Notes under the pieces: generated by a model
Told to the model about the DNA's origin: nothing
What the model saw: the letters and a program-made list of their open reading frames with translations, nothing else
The model's database searches: none
Assembly: GCF_003590095.1 (NCBI RefSeq)
Contig: NC_039488.1
Location: 3,534,001 to 3,598,000 of the forward strand
Source of the DNA: Trichoplusia ni
Lineage: Eukaryota; Arthropoda; Insecta; Lepidoptera; Noctuidae
Direction: 5' to 3'
Length of the DNA stretch: 64,000 bases
Made by a program: the position numbers and the translations under genes
Part shown: positions 27,486 to 41,300 of the stretch, piece by piece
Layout: the number at the start of each line of letters is the position of its first letter
How positions within the stretch are numbered: the first letter of the stretch is position 1

Positions 27486-30114
27486 TTTAAAGAAAACAAA
27501 ACCAGCCTTTCAGTTCTTGATCTTTACCGAGACTACTATACAGAAGGTTAACATTCCCATACATAAATGCAGATTACCATGGTTCACAAAATTAAAATCG
27601 CAATAATGATCAGGAATCCGTTTCAGATATGCTGCAACCAATCCAATTACGCGGAAGGTTGCAACGGGACTCGCCTCTCACCTCTCGAATGAATAGATAA
27701 TATTTACAATTTATCCCTTCGCCAATATAGAACCCCCTTTCTTTTGTTAACACTTAGATTGTCAATTTTTACATGCATAAAAATCTGTTGTTGGAAATTG
27801 TACTTTATTTTATGTAATCCTAGTTTGTTTTTTGTGTATCTTATTAATATTAGGTATTATAGTCATTTTTGTGCAGCCAACGCATAGTTATTTAAGAATG
27901 GTTTACACACTTGTATTTATAAAGATCGTATCAAATTAAATTATTGATTTACGACCCACATTTTGATTGACCACCGCGTCAGCTCATGATTGCTATTATT
28001 ACTCTGGTTGGATCTTTTAAATATTAATGCAATCTTAAAGATTTTCATTTGAACTTCATATGACTTGCATATACATATTTTGTCTAATACTTTCCTTTTC
28101 AGTCGACTCCAAGCACTATAAAAATCGGACGGAAGGACAAATGATTCCCATTTTACTCCAATAGCAAAGAGGATCGAAGTAATTATGACATTACAAACAT
28201 TTGTTTTCTATTACAAAACACCCGAACCAAGAGTATCATTTCAAAAGTCATTTCGTTCCCAAAGACATTCCCAAACTTGGCATACTTTAGGCAAATAATT
28301 TAATATTTATTACTGTTAAAAGTTGGTTGAAATTCCCAATTTGTTTGAGAAAATAATGCTTTCGATTCAACTGTTACTGGTCATCGGTTTTCCCTTTGAT
28401 CGAGTTTTATTAATCCATAAATAATAAAATGACAAAAAGCACTCAGTAGATTGCTATTCGGTCCTACTCTAGAGGACCAATCAACTTATAAATTGTTCAG
28501 AGCACTAAACTAAATTCTTTTCTGGAAACTAAACAGAAATGTTCTAGAAGTTCGAATTCTAATTTTGTGTGAAGTTGTCCTTAATTAGGTTTTGACAAGT
28601 TTTCTGACCTTTTTGAGTATTTCAAGTGGAAACTACTTAACTTTGTTCCATAAAAGTAAAAACCTAAATCACTTAAACCTACTTCTTGTTGAACGGATAT
28701 GTAATTAAAAATAAGTACCTGCCAACATGGATAGAGACAATTTATACTTTTGACTAATGACCACATTTAGAACGTAATTCTAAAATGTATACGTTCATCC
28801 CAACATAACTAACCACACAAACAGTTCGTTTTATTTATGTGATGTTTACATCTCTGCGCAAGATAAATGCTTATTCTCAAATATTTAAAATTCTATATAA
28901 TATCCTATTACGGGATTATTGAACTAACATCAATTCGTATCATTGTAAAAATTGAAACGACGCACAGTAATACGAGCGCGCAATAAACAAGCATCTCATT
29001 ACTTTAAATGCGCATAAAACATTCACTATTATTTCAGCCATAATTCCTTCTCGTTAAAAGCAAAAATTCACGAGCGAGCACATTGTTGGCTGAATATTTT
29101 TTTGTAACGAGCTGCGGTGTGGTGTCATACACACTGCCGGAATTTCCATATCTAAATGGAAAACGGCCCTATACAATCAATTTTGTACCCACATTCCATT
29201 TGAAAAGTGCACCTGTGCTGAGAATATGGATTGTTTATTTTTGTTTGAATTGGAATTTTGAATTGAAATGCGTGGCCGGTGCGGCGCGTTCACACTACTG
29301 TCACGTAACTTGTATCACAGCCATTACGAGTAAGTGGTTTTGTTCCTTGGAGTAGTACGCTCACCTTGCGTTGTTTTTATTACGTAAGGACAGCGAACTG
29401 TGTGTGTGATGGTTGTGGCACAGATTTAACACTTTGAAAAGGTTTTTTTTTATTTATTAAACGTGTAAAGAAGATTATTTGACTCATACTTCCTTTATTA
29501 TCAACATTAGTGTTATTTAATTATGCAACGTACTCGTATTTATGTGGAGTGCCCGACTAGTTTCGGACCCAACCGAAGTCCTTAATCATGTGCTTACGCT
29601 GTCTTCCTAAAAACGCATCAATACGAACATGGAACCTTTAATCCAACGCCTACTAGCCACCAATAAAAAAAGAAATCTAAAACAAATGCATGCAAAATTC
29701 CAAGTTTGTAAAATTATGATGTTTTAACATTCAAATCGGTACCTCGCGTCGTAATCAGAATATGGTGAGGTGCAAACGACCGAACACCACCGGCTCCAAT
29801 CCTCACAGGCACAAGGATTTTATTTTTACCCATTTCTCCCTTTGAATATGAGCACGGAGCATGCACTTTATTGTGAACTTTTTGAAGGACTTTTTGAGTT
29901 TGTCGCTCTACTTATGTTATGTGATGATATCGAATGGTGTATATATGTGATTGGTGTTTTTTTCAATTTAGGCCCAAAGCTACTCGACTTGTGTATTATC
30001 ATAACTCTTTGCGCGCTTAACTGTAAATAAGTGGTGTTATATTGATAATTAATTGAAGGAAAGAGAATTGAGGAAGGAATTCATGAAGAAATAGGTTAAA
30101 AAAATATATTAAAA
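27486..30114. other. Gene-free sequence
   Basis: Nothing recognisable. Open frames at 29083-29355 and 29770-30030 (+) show no domain and no convincing splice context. Confidence 0.5.
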
Positions 30115-30366
30115 ACTAGCTGTTGCCCGCGATTTTGTCCACGTGTTTAGAAGATATAAGTTATGATTTATACCTGCCCTATTTTTTCCACATTTTCCAT
30201 TGTATCTTCGCTTCTATTAGTCGCAGCGTGATGGTATATTGCCTATAACCTCCCTCGGTGTATGGTCTATTCAACACGAAAAGAACCTTTCAATTTGGAC
30301 CAGTAGCTCCTAAGATTAGCGCGTTCAAACAAACAAACAAACTCTTCAGCTTTATATATTAGTATA
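30115..30366 (+). mobile_element. Dispersed retroposed repeat (CTAGCTGTTGC family), copy 1
   Basis: Begins CTAGCTGTTGCCCGCGATTT and ends AAACAAACAAACTCTTCAGC TTTATATATTAGTATAGA plus an ATAGATAGAT tail. It shares long blocks with 57748-58003 and, inverted, with 60968-61270. The family is frequent in Lepidoptera from memory, probably the 3' part of a non-LTR element or a SINE that uses one. Confidence 0.75.
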
Positions 30367-31228
30367 GAAGTATAGATAGATAAAATAACTATGGTATGGC
30401 TTTTTTGAAGGAACAAACTGTGTTCCGTATGTCATCTCATTCGAATTTTAGTAATAAATGTATGTACGAAAAAGACAGAGCTATATGGGCAGATGGTGCC
30501 TTCTTTTTCTATGTATACTTATTGCTTGAACACTTCATAAAACAGTTTAGTTTCGTGATTTGAAATTCATGTCGTTAAAGCATTATATTTTTACTGCTCT
30601 TTATATTATTTGTGAAACACGCAATCCTTTGTTTTGTGCAAGCTTGCCAACGATTAAATCTTTTGATTAATCTTTTATTATTTTAGGAACCATGACCTTT
30701 TTTTTTAGTTCAATTCTAGTTTTTCTTTCTGATAGCCATCTCAGTTTTATATTATCGGCTTTGCTTTTTATTGCTTAAATAATGAACAGAAAATTGGTAC
30801 AGTACGCGATATATTTAGAGTTAGTTGCCCCTATTGAACAAATAATTACAAATAATCTTTTAGTATGTTTTTGACATCCTAAATAATATTTATAATACCG
30901 CTTAAGTCTTCATTATGATAAAAAAAACACACTTTTTCCTCAAACACCAAATTAATTGTTGTCTTGCTCTTGTCTAACCAATTGCACTCAAATAATGAGT
31001 AATAATTAATTACCGTTGAGTAAACCTGCCTAGAGATTTATACATGAATAATTCTATAACTATACATTAACGGAACAAGGTGAAGCAATCAAGTTTATTA
31101 TGCTAATCTAGACACACATAATAAGCAATTAATGCATTACCGTACTAATACCTGCTTCGATACAATAGTTATGCACGAACAATAGCGTATATGTAGTACA
31201 TTTAATGTGATATATATAATTCTCTGAG

Positions 31229-31248
31229 ATAATTATAATTACTGTCAT
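31229..31248. repeat. Left 20-bp target-site duplication of 5S-type SINE copy 2
   Basis: Identical to 31604-31623, sequence ATAATTATAATTACTGTCAT. It brackets the SINE exactly. Confidence 0.9.
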
Positions 31249-31603
31249 CACCGGCCTAGCCTTTTCCCAACTATATTGGGGTCGGCTACCAGTTTAACCG
31301 GTTTCAGCTAAGTACCAGTGTTTTACAAGAAGCGACTGCCTACCTGACCTCCACAACCCAGTTACCTGAGCAACACGATATCCCTTGGTTAGACTGGTCA
31401 GACTTTTCAAGCTTCTGACTACCTGTAACGATTGTCAAAGATGTAGGAATAACAGCCGGGACCTGCAATTTAACGTGCCTTGCGAAACATTTAGGAACTC
31501 GTTATGACAAAGATGGTCACCCATCCACGGACCAACCGCGTCAAGCGTAGCCTAACCTGTGATCGATTCACTTATGCGGTTATAGCTTAGCCACTTTTTC
31601 TTT
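31249..31603 (-). mobile_element. 5S-rRNA-related SINE, copy 2, with target-site duplication
   Basis: About 355 bp, flanked by a perfect 20-bp direct repeat at 31229-31248 and 31604-31623 (ATAATTATAATTACTGTCAT), direct evidence of insertion by target-primed reverse transcription. On the minus strand the segment at 31515-31568 reads CGATCACAGGTTAGGCTACG and then GGTTGGTCCGTGGATGGGTG ACC. Compared with 5S rRNA (GGTTAGTACTTGGATGGGTG ACC) this is a close match over box C, and the CGATCAC..GTTA.GC stretch also matches. The transcript 3' end carries a GGTGATGA tail. Confidence 0.85.
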
Positions 31604-31623
31604 ATAATTATAATTACTGTCAT
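31604..31623. repeat. Right 20-bp target-site duplication of 5S-type SINE copy 2
   Basis: Identical to 31229-31248. It directly follows the TTTTTCTTT end of the element. Confidence 0.9.
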
Positions 31624-34600
31624 ATAGCAAAATTATTTTGTCAGTAGGAAAGTGACACTTCTCTTTAGGATAAATATTGGCACATCTGTGTATATAGCAT
31701 AAAAATATTAAAAAAATACAAAAAAATATATCAATTATATCCATATTCAGCTGTAGTTCAGAACAGATAACTTCACCGAATTCGTACTTACTCGATATTA
31801 CTGTAGCCGTTTCCTAATAAACCTAAAATATCAGTGCGAATTGGAGTTTAATATACGATAGCCATTTTGAATTTTTGGCTTTGGGAAATGAGATAAAATA
31901 CTAATATTTTCATTTTCTTTGTTTCTAGGAATAATTGCATAGTAACGACATACTTGATGCTACGTGAACCTCAAAATTGGAATGGGGAAATTGACTACAT
32001 AATTTTACCCTCCATAACTTATAGCGATGCTTCAAACGTAAAACTTTATCAATAGCATTTTAGAAAGCAACAACTAAAACTATGATATCTCATCCAAAAC
32101 AAGTGATGCTCACATCAACATCGTTTCATTAAAATGTAGTTGCAGTATGTTCCCTTGCTGCGGTCATCCCTTTGGTCTTGAATTTCCAAAACATCGTGTA
32201 TACGAAGTGCCTACAACGTAAATTCGAAACATTCCTTAAATTTCAAATTCCGAGAATAACTGGTTTGGCTTGTGGATAACTGGACGAGTGAGGCCCTCCG
32301 TGAAACTTACGCCAAGTATTTTCATTTATCTTAGTCCAATAACTTAAAGTCTGAAGGGAAAATTTACGCGTATAAATATAACGCTACTGGCTGTCCAATG
32401 TTTTTTTGATTGTAATTGTATGAGAAAAAGAGCATTATTTAAAATTAGATTATATTTTTTTGGATCTACGAATGTACAGACGAAAAATGTCGTGTTAGTC
32501 AGATTTCGTTTAAATTGCTTATTTGAAAAGTATAGTCGTCTAAAAATGGTCTGCTCAAAACGATAAAGCGCGATATCAAACAAAATCTCAACCACACACT
32601 GTTCTCATTAAATCTCTTATTCAACAAAATAATATTTTCACTCTAATCTATATACACAAACAAAAATTAATAACAGTTGCGTACAATTTTAAGTTTCCAA
32701 CCGTCCCTCAGAATCTGAAGTGTTTAATTTAATGCCAGTCAATCTCAGTGAAAACACTGGCACAAACTTCAACAACAAGCATCAAACGATTAACAACACG
32801 AATTCGAAAGTGATGTTTCAAACGCGACATCGTGAACTTCCCTGGGATTTCACTTGTTACCCAAGTACTGTTTCCATCCGAGCTTTAATTAGTCCATCAG
32901 ATAATTTAGTTTGCGCGACGCTCGTTACGCCAACGAAGTGGACAGGCTAATGCAGCCTGAGCCTATAATCTAATTATTCGACGAGACAAATACAAATTAG
33001 TGACGTTCCCTACCTACCTGCCCAAATAAACGGCATTAACGTTTTATGACGTCAGTTTTTGAAGATGGCGCTCGTTCGCTTGTTTACAACTTGTATACGA
33101 TGTAATATGAGAGCAAATTGTAAATGTTAAATTGAGAAGCAAAGCTGTTATTGTCATAAATTCATAAAAAAATTGTCATAAAGAAGATAAATGTAGTCCA
33201 GTAGTAACAAGAAATAAATTATACTTACAACAATTTTTACAAACAAAACTGCAATGCATGCAATTCCTAAATAATTGTTTTAATTTTCCTCGTTTTTAAT
33301 TGTATCGACGCCTATGCATAAATAATGTCCTTGGATACTTTTTAAAATACGTCGTTGTAAAACGTATCGGTGAAAACTTGTTAACGGCAGCCGGTTTTTC
33401 GGGCTCACATTTTTTGTCAACGATCAAAAGAGTCTGACATAATGTTCGCTTTGTGCCGTGACGGCTACGCGTAAAGTAATTTATACAAAGCTATAATTTA
33501 CGAAAGAATTATAACAAGACAGAAATATAAGAATGTAGGGAGCCACCTTTATGCCGACCCCAATGAAGCAAAATGTGTCTCATTTTTTGTGTACTAAATA
33601 AAAATATTTCACTGTCGTAAAAAGTGTCTTTGTAGGTGTATTTGCCTTGTTCCTTTGTTGTGAAACAGGCGTCTATTCATTATTTTGTATACTTTTTAAG
33701 CCATACTGAGATTTCATTACGGTGTGAGGAAAGGGAGAGTACCTAGTATTTCTTGTTTTCGTCATTAGACTTTTTTTTACTGTAAACTTCATGTAGTTAC
33801 TCAGATTAGTACAGAATTTGATGAAATATTATATACAAAAAAATGTACCCTTCTATCCGTTGTATGGAGTTCGTCCGAAGTTTTTTCGATTTTGTAAAAA
33901 AAAACAACAAAGATAATTTTTAGAAATGACTTTAATCTTCCGTTTACCTGGAAATAATTACAGACTTTAAAAATCTTAATCTATAATTTATTTACAATCG
34001 ATATCTAGTTAGTTACAACCTTAATTATTTTTATACACAAAGAAAAAAATACTAATTTAAGTTATACATTCTGTGAACGCTTACTTACATTTTTACAATC
34101 TATATCACATTTTTCATTTTTTATGTCTAGTGTCATTATAATGTAGAGTTGGGGTGAAAAACAATTGTCGGCCGCGCATAATTTATTACGAAAAAAATGA
34201 GACGTTTTTGTTTCTTAACAATTTTTATAACCTACGCTTTTCCGGTGTACTGTTCTTGTCGGAGTTGAAAAAACTCGATCGAAATATTATGGCTGACAAT
34301 TGTAGTTAAACCCCATATTAAAATAGGATTGATGCAGGAAATACCCATACATGAAGTTACTCAATAATGAAATTAACATAATACAGTTTTATACTTAAAT
34401 CTGACAATTTATTCTATTGTTCAGAGTCGGTAACTAACCACTCGCTACAAACATTTTAAAATGATTTTATTTGGTATCTTAAAATCGTATTGTCAAGCGT
34501 TTTATGTACATTTAGATATGTTATTTGATGAGAATAAAACGACAGTGAGATTTGATGCAAAGAATATTATGTATCGACGCCTGCTATTTAAATGTATTTA
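31624..34600. other. Gene-free sequence downstream of the CUB/LDLa gene
   Basis: No gene found. A CRE palindrome TGACGTCA near 33049 lies beside AAGATGGCG (33063), a combination seen at some promoters. The short frame from that ATG stops after 21 codons. Confidence 0.5.
34149..34315. repeat. Inverted repeat downstream of the CUB/LDLa stop (possible MITE or 3'-UTR hairpin)
   Basis: The left arm has TTGGGGT, five bases, ACAATTGTCGGCC. The reversed right arm has ATGGGGT, six bases, ACAATTGTCAGCC. Arms of about 26 bases are separated by roughly 115 bases. Confidence 0.55.
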
Positions 34601-34607
34601 AAGATAA

Positions 34608-34613
34608 TTTATT
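34608..34613 (-). terminator. Candidate polyadenylation signal AATAAA for the CUB/LDLa gene
   Basis: AATAAA on the minus strand about 235 bases after the stop codon. Other AATAAA hexamers occur further downstream (for example near 34406 and 34190), as expected in AT-rich DNA, so the true site is not decided. Confidence 0.25.
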
Positions 34614-34847
34614 TACACAGTATCCTACAAAGTCAAGTTCGTAGTCTTTGTCTCGGTATAAAACAAATTACCTAACAATAAAAGCCAATTACTGCAGACA
34701 ATTTTGAGTTTAGAACTATTGATCAAATGTTAAGGGAGGCACTTACGCCAAATTCAGTCTTCAATCTAATGTTTACACGAAAGGAAATCTGTGAAATAGT
34801 TGCGTTTATCAACGCTAAACAGTTGTTTCTATGACGTCCGGGGAGGG

Positions 34848-35394
34848 TCAACAAAAGCCGTCTTTTAGGTCGGGATAACCCAAATCAGGCATCGCTCTTC
34901 TCGAACCGTTGCCTCTTGAGTTCTCAACTCGCATGCCTCGACCAGCGCGACCTAAACTAGCGTACCTTGTATCCGCGAGCTTATCCCTTTGTGCTACCTC
35001 GTCGTAGTAACGAGCATCGTTCAACCCTGCACTGTATTTCTGACTTAAGCTGTACTTATCTATCGTCGCATACTTCTGCACGGTTGCGTATTGACGAGCT
35101 GACTCCGGAACACCGTTTGTCTTAGCGCGGTCAAACGGTCGCTCTTCAGGCGGTAGAGCACCATCGAGCCTCGCTTTGAACTCTTTGTCTTTTCTTCGGC
35201 GTCTTTTGCAGGCACAAAGGGCAACGGCAATGGCACAGAGTAGTAGTCCAACTCCGGCAGCAGCTGCTACGTATGGTGGAGGAAGTGATATTCTGAATGA
35301 ACAGTTAGAGTCATCTTCGTCGTAACCAGTGGGACAGTGAGGGCTCCCATCGCACCATAACGCGATGGGAATGCAGGCGTTCAACTCTGGACAG
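34848..35394 (-). CDS. CUB/LDLa gene last exon (LDLa, transmembrane helix, cytoplasmic tail)
   Basis: Acceptor TTTTTATTTAG, 181 codons and stop TGA at 34848-34850. It completes the LDLa module with CPELNAC, WCDGSPHC and PTGYDEDDSNC; the spacing C-D-G and the acidic run suit a calcium-binding LDLa repeat. The helix YVAAAAGVGLLLCAIAVALC is followed by ACKRRRRK, a normal stop-transfer signal, so the tail is cytoplasmic. The tail contains YATVQK, YATIDK and YSLSQK in tandem (35031-35093), plus YYDE and YASL, and ends DLKDGFC. Confidence 0.94.
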
Positions 35395-38300
35395 CTAAAT
35401 AAAAAAGTAAAGTATATTAGATATCATATAAAACATTAGTCATAGGCGTATGTATATGTGAAATTGTTGATATTTACCTGTACCGACATTCCAATGAGAC
35501 TGGTGCAGGAATGATGTTAGAATCTGGATCCCGTTCAAAAGAAGGTTTCTTCATTAGTTCAATCCATTTTATTGAGTAGTCTGCTTGTTCGTGTTGCAGA
35601 AAGTCTATGACGTAGCTCCGAGCGTGAGGTTTCAATGAAGTCTCTAAAGTCGTTTGAGACGACTTCCATCCAGGCGAAAACAGTTCTATGACATTATTTC
35701 CATCTGGACAGATTTCTCTGAGCTTGGAAGTATCGTGGGCTTCATATATATAAAGTCTGTTAGGAGTGCTGCAGTATTGTGAAGATGGAGTTAAGTCATA
35801 TCCAGGTACTTTCACGTATAGGTATCTCCCTTGTACAGGAGTTACTTCGTCGCCTCCAGGTTCAATAAGCCATGGTCTATGCACACAAGCCACTTCAGCT
35901 CTCACGCTTTCTGATATTACGTGTCTGTCCCCAACAATTTCTGGTGCTACAGGCAATTGTCTTTTGTCGAAAAGTCTAATTTCTCCACTACTTCCTCTTA
36001 ACCTTCTTTTACCCCATCCAGTAGAGCATACAGTCTCATCACCAGGACCAGTAGGAACAAATTTATAATTGCCTTCAAATGCGAAATCATCGTAATCCTC
36101 CGTTATATTCATCATGGTTACGGTAAAGTTGATTTCCACTACAGGCGCGGTTAATGTGTGTATGTTCAAAGGTTCAGATCTATTCGTGCAAATGCAATCT
36201 CTTTGTATCGGCACTCCCTCCCAGGGATATTCGGTTATTATAATTTGGGCGAGACCCTCTCCTCCAATGGTTCTTTTCACAGGCCTATCACATTTCCAAC
36301 GACTAGTCCTTCCATCTTTGTGTGTATTACAATATTTATTTCCAAAGTAAGTGCTCGTGAAGGTCAACTGTATTCTTTCTCCCTGTTTAGCTTCGAATCT
36401 GTAAATATTATCATAAATTCAATAACACGTCAAAAAGGAGCTTTTACTATCTGATAATATCGTAGTTCGAATGCCAGATGTGTGGCACACACCTTATTGA
36501 CAGTTTCGTCTGGAGTCGTTTCGTATAGCTAATAAATTCAGCAGAAGTTTCCGAACATCTATCTGGCTATGAACGAGCAATAAATAGATATTGCACTTGT
36601 TATTCATGTAGTATTAAATTTTACTTCTAATATTTATTACCTACTTAAAAATAAAGATAGCATTTGATTATTCTTACCTTAATATGCAGGTGAGATTTTG
36701 AGCACCTCCTCTTCCGTAGTAAAAAATGGCCCGAGGAGCTTGGAATCGGCCAGAATATGTCTGAGCAGACTTAAATACTCTATCGCAAGCAGACTGTGAG
36801 TCTACTAGTGGTTGACCCTGCTCACTCACATCCACAAATTCGTATCGTAGAAGAAACGAAACTGGATAGAGAGCAGATCCTTGTCGAAGTTCCTGTAAAG
36901 AAAATTTGTCTGAAAATGTGTTCGATATTTTATACTTCGATCTTAAATTTGAAGTCTCCATATTTTAATTGTAGCGACATTTAATTAACCTTGTTAGGGC
37001 GTTTATTTTTAATACTGACATCAAAAATACATGCAGTACATTTTTCCATAATTTTCAGGTGTTAGCATAAAAGAGGTACGATTAAAATTGACAGAAACCT
37101 ATTTGTAAAAATAATATCGTATCAGAACTGGTTCGAAGCAAAATATTAATCACATGCCGTACATATAATGTCCTTTTACTATTAAAACTTATTTTCACTT
37201 TATAAGTACAGTATAGCTAAGGTCGACTGCACAGTGGATCAAAACTGCGTGGTGTAGTAAAACTTCAAATATTTAGTTAGAAACTTGCTTTAGTCCTTCC
37301 TCCGTTGAATTTAATATTGAATAATAAAGCAGTTCTCAACTCGTGACTTTAACAACTTGCTTAAGACCAGGTTTCCTATATTAACTAGGGCATACTGGTG
37401 AGAAAATTTCTAATGTTTGTAATAAAAAAGACTTCAATTTGTAAAATGTTAATTATTGTTTAAAATTTGCAATAGCAATTCGTAATGGTTAGCTATATAA
37501 TTCACCTTTGCATACAGAGCTATATTTCAGAAACACAATTTGCAACGAAATGGGATAGGGATATAATTGCAATTGGAAACTGAAATCAGCTCTGACAAAT
37601 TACGAATATTACTTTGTCCGCGTATAGGATGCGGAATGCAGTGTATAATTACTGGGAATTCAGAAATCCTATGAAATTCTACCGTATCAATGCGCATAGA
37701 ACGCGATCGATAAACCAATTTACAAAGTCAAAATTACTTCATTCCTACTAATTCCCCTGTACAAAATTATTCTGTTATCATAACAGTACGTAGAAAACAC
37801 CAAACCAAGGAATAGGTAGGTATTTTAAATTTCACTAGCATCAAATAACACATAAAAATTTAATCTACCGAATTTTTTAAATTAAAAAATATATTTATTA
37901 AAAACATAGTTCACATTACTTAAATACATGTACGAATACAAATGACTCGGATGTAAAACCAGTAAAAATATCTTAATAGTCATAATCATAGGAGTTGAGT
38001 TAATCTACACCAAAACATAATAATATACGAGAAGGATGGTCTAAAGATAATATAGGGACACCCGAACTAGGTTTGTTTTAAACCTGTGTTTCGGGTTATC
38101 AGTGCAGAAAAATGATTGATGGATATTTTAATGTAATTCTATCACTTAATTGTATTATAAAAGACTAAGCAGGACAAGCTGTCCTGAATTATTTAATTAC
38201 ATTACCTGTACTTATTATTATAATTTCTAAGCTAAACAGTTTATTGTAATATTTCTAGAAATTTTTCCGTATCTGAGTAATTGAGGGACTGTAAGTATTC

Positions 38301-41300
38301 TGTTACCATTCTATTACACCTATTTAAGCTTACACTATATAACTTAAGTAGCCTGTTAAACTTGTTATATAAATAGGGTCCTTGAAATAAATAAAATCTG
38401 TTAGTAAAAGCATGTTGCGTTTGTGGGTTAGTGCAAACTAAATCCTTTCTTCTCTTGCCGGAAGGTACCGGGCTGAAACCAATTTCAGTATGCTGGAGTC
38501 GTACTATATGTAGAATAAATAACTGGCGTACTGTAAGTACTTTGCATTCCCTGTATAACTGGTGAGTAGGAAACCTGAAAGGACGAAAGGTGGCGACCTT
38601 TAGGATTGCTCTTTGAGCACGTTCTAGGGGCAAGATAATAGATTTAGATGCACCACCCCATGAGCCTATGCAGTAGGTAAGAATGGATTGGCACAAAGCC
38701 ATATACACCTGGCGAATTAGATTAAAGTCTGCAATGTTGCGTAAGTGTTTAAAGATATAGATTAATTTACGTACTCTGGTGCATAATGAATCAATATGTT
38801 TACGGAAATTAAGGTGACTGTCAATAGTGACACCTAGATATTTAGTATTGTCAGTTTTTACTAATGTAGGGCAAGCGCATGCAGTCGCCGCGGACGCGCT
38901 CGTATTACACTTATGCGCATAAATATTTAGGTTAGTAGTCGACTTATTACTATTTCTCATTGAAAATAACATGTAATTTGTTTTACTTGAATTTAATGTT
39001 AGAATATTATTGTTAAGCCAGTTAGACACTACATTAAAACCATTTTGGGCATTTTGATAGACCTCATCCTTAGACTTGCCTGAGAACACAAGAGCTGTAT
39101 CATCAGCATACGATATAATGACACCATTTTGCAGAGACAAATTGCACAGGTCGTTTATGTAAACTAGGAATAAAGTAGGTCCCAATATACTACCCTGGGG
39201 GATTCCGTAACTACTGCTGTTTAGTCCCGCACTTCTATATTGACCAATTTTTACGCACTGCTCACGGTTATTAAGATAGTCCGAGAATAATTTGAGCTGT
39301 GTTCCTCTTATACCAATTTTTTCCAGTTTATACAATAACAGAGAGCAAGCAATGGTGTCAAATGCCTTGGCAAGGTCTAAGAAGATCCCCATTGTGTACA
39401 TACCTTTATCTAGACTTGTACATACATAGTTAGTTAGCTGATGCACCGCTTGGTTAGTTGATCTTTTTGATCTAAAGCCAAATTGGCGATCCGAAAGCAA
39501 ATTATTGCTCTCAAGATATTTAATAAGCCTAACGTTAATTATTTTCTCCAAAATCTTAGAAATTCCTGATAGAACTGCAATTGGTCTATAATTGGTAATA
39601 TTGTTTTTGTCTCCGGCTTTAAAAACTGGGGTTACTAAGGCCTTTTTAAGCAGATTAGGAAATATACCGTTCGATAAACATAAGTTAAATATGTAAGTTA
39701 GTGGAGGTGCAATTATGTGCTTGAATCTTTTTAGTACGCTATTTGGGATGTTATCCCATCCAACGGCACAAGAGTCTTTTAAACCATCTATAATACTAAC
39801 AACCTCTTTAACGTCCGTATCTAATAACACAAACGAATATAAGGTATTAGGCGACATATGTGTAGTTTGTGGACAAGAATTTCGGGAATAATTTTCAGCT
39901 AAATCTTTACCCAAATTGACAAAATAATTGTTCACTTTATTTGCCGCTAGTATTGGAGTTACATCTGTTGCTAAAAGTTCTAGAGCAGAGTCTGATTTCT
40001 TAGATCTGAAAGTGTTACTTTTAACAACTTTCCATATCAGCTTACTGTTTTTGCCGGCTTTTTGTATTTGAACTTTGTCATATTGGGTTTTTATTTTTTT
40101 CAATAGGTTATTACAGAAATTCCTGTAGCGTTTGTAAGTAATGGAAAGCATCTCGTTATCAGGTGCAAGTTTTAGCTTTTGGTGAAGTTTATCCCTATGT
40201 CTAATGCAACGGACAAGGCCAGGCGTAATCCACGGCTTAATATTGCTGTATTTTCTAGGTATCATTTTGTTAGAGGTATTATTACTAATTAAAGTTTGTA
40301 ATGAACCAACAAAATACTGCAAACTAATATTTGGATCACTAGAACTGTAAACGCGGTCAAGATTTAAGTCGCGTATGTCGTTTTCAAGTGTCGTCATGTT
40401 TAATTTTGTTATGCTACGCATACAGTTTTTTCTAGGTAACGAGGTTTGTAATGTTAGTAATATTGCTTGGTGGTCAGTAAGCGATGAATTCGTAATATAA
40501 GTTTTTGATGGTAATTTAGACTTTATAAATATGTGATCTAAGCATGAACCACTTTGGTGTGTAGGGTAATCATGAGCTGGCCATAGTCCATGGAATGTAC
40601 AGATATTGAGGTAGTTATGTGCATGAGTGTTAATTTTCCCAGAAACAATGTTTATGTTTATGTCGCCTAAAAGTATGATATTATTATAAGACGAAAGCTG
40701 TTCTAAGATTATACTAAGCGAGTTTAAAAAAGTATCAACATTTTGAGATGGTGGCCTATATATAGCCAATGCTACTATGTTTAGGTTAATTTTAATCAAG
40801 AGGCTATTACAGCCTTGGAATAAGGGTTCTTCTACTGCTACTTTTAGGGTATTTTTAATATATATAACCAGGCCATCATTTTGATTGACATTTATCGCGG
40901 TTTTATACATAGTATAACCATCTAGCAATGGCAAATTATCTATTTGTTTTGATAACCAACATTCCGTAAGTACTATGATGTCACAGCTTATATCAAGGTT
41001 CTGTAGAAGAACTTCAAACCCACTAAAATTTCGGCAAATACTACGAATATTCTGAGTTAGGAAAGTTAGTAGTTTTTCACCAGTAGGAATATTCTTTTTG
41101 CAGTTTTCGACATTGCAGATTATTGCTTCAGATACGGAAAAATGATCAATTTCGCTTAAGAGATTATTTATCATTGCGTTAAGATGTAAATAAGTTAATA
41201 CAAAAGAGAAGTAAAATCTAGTGTTTAAGTGCTACTTACAAGTAAAATAATCGGCGCTCTTAGGCGCCTTCATAATCTATCGTGTGTATATAATTGTCCT

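Noticed and set aside
35766..36454. Plus-strand frames opposite the large CUB exon
   Set aside because: They are antisense shadows of the 921-bp exon at 35478-36398.
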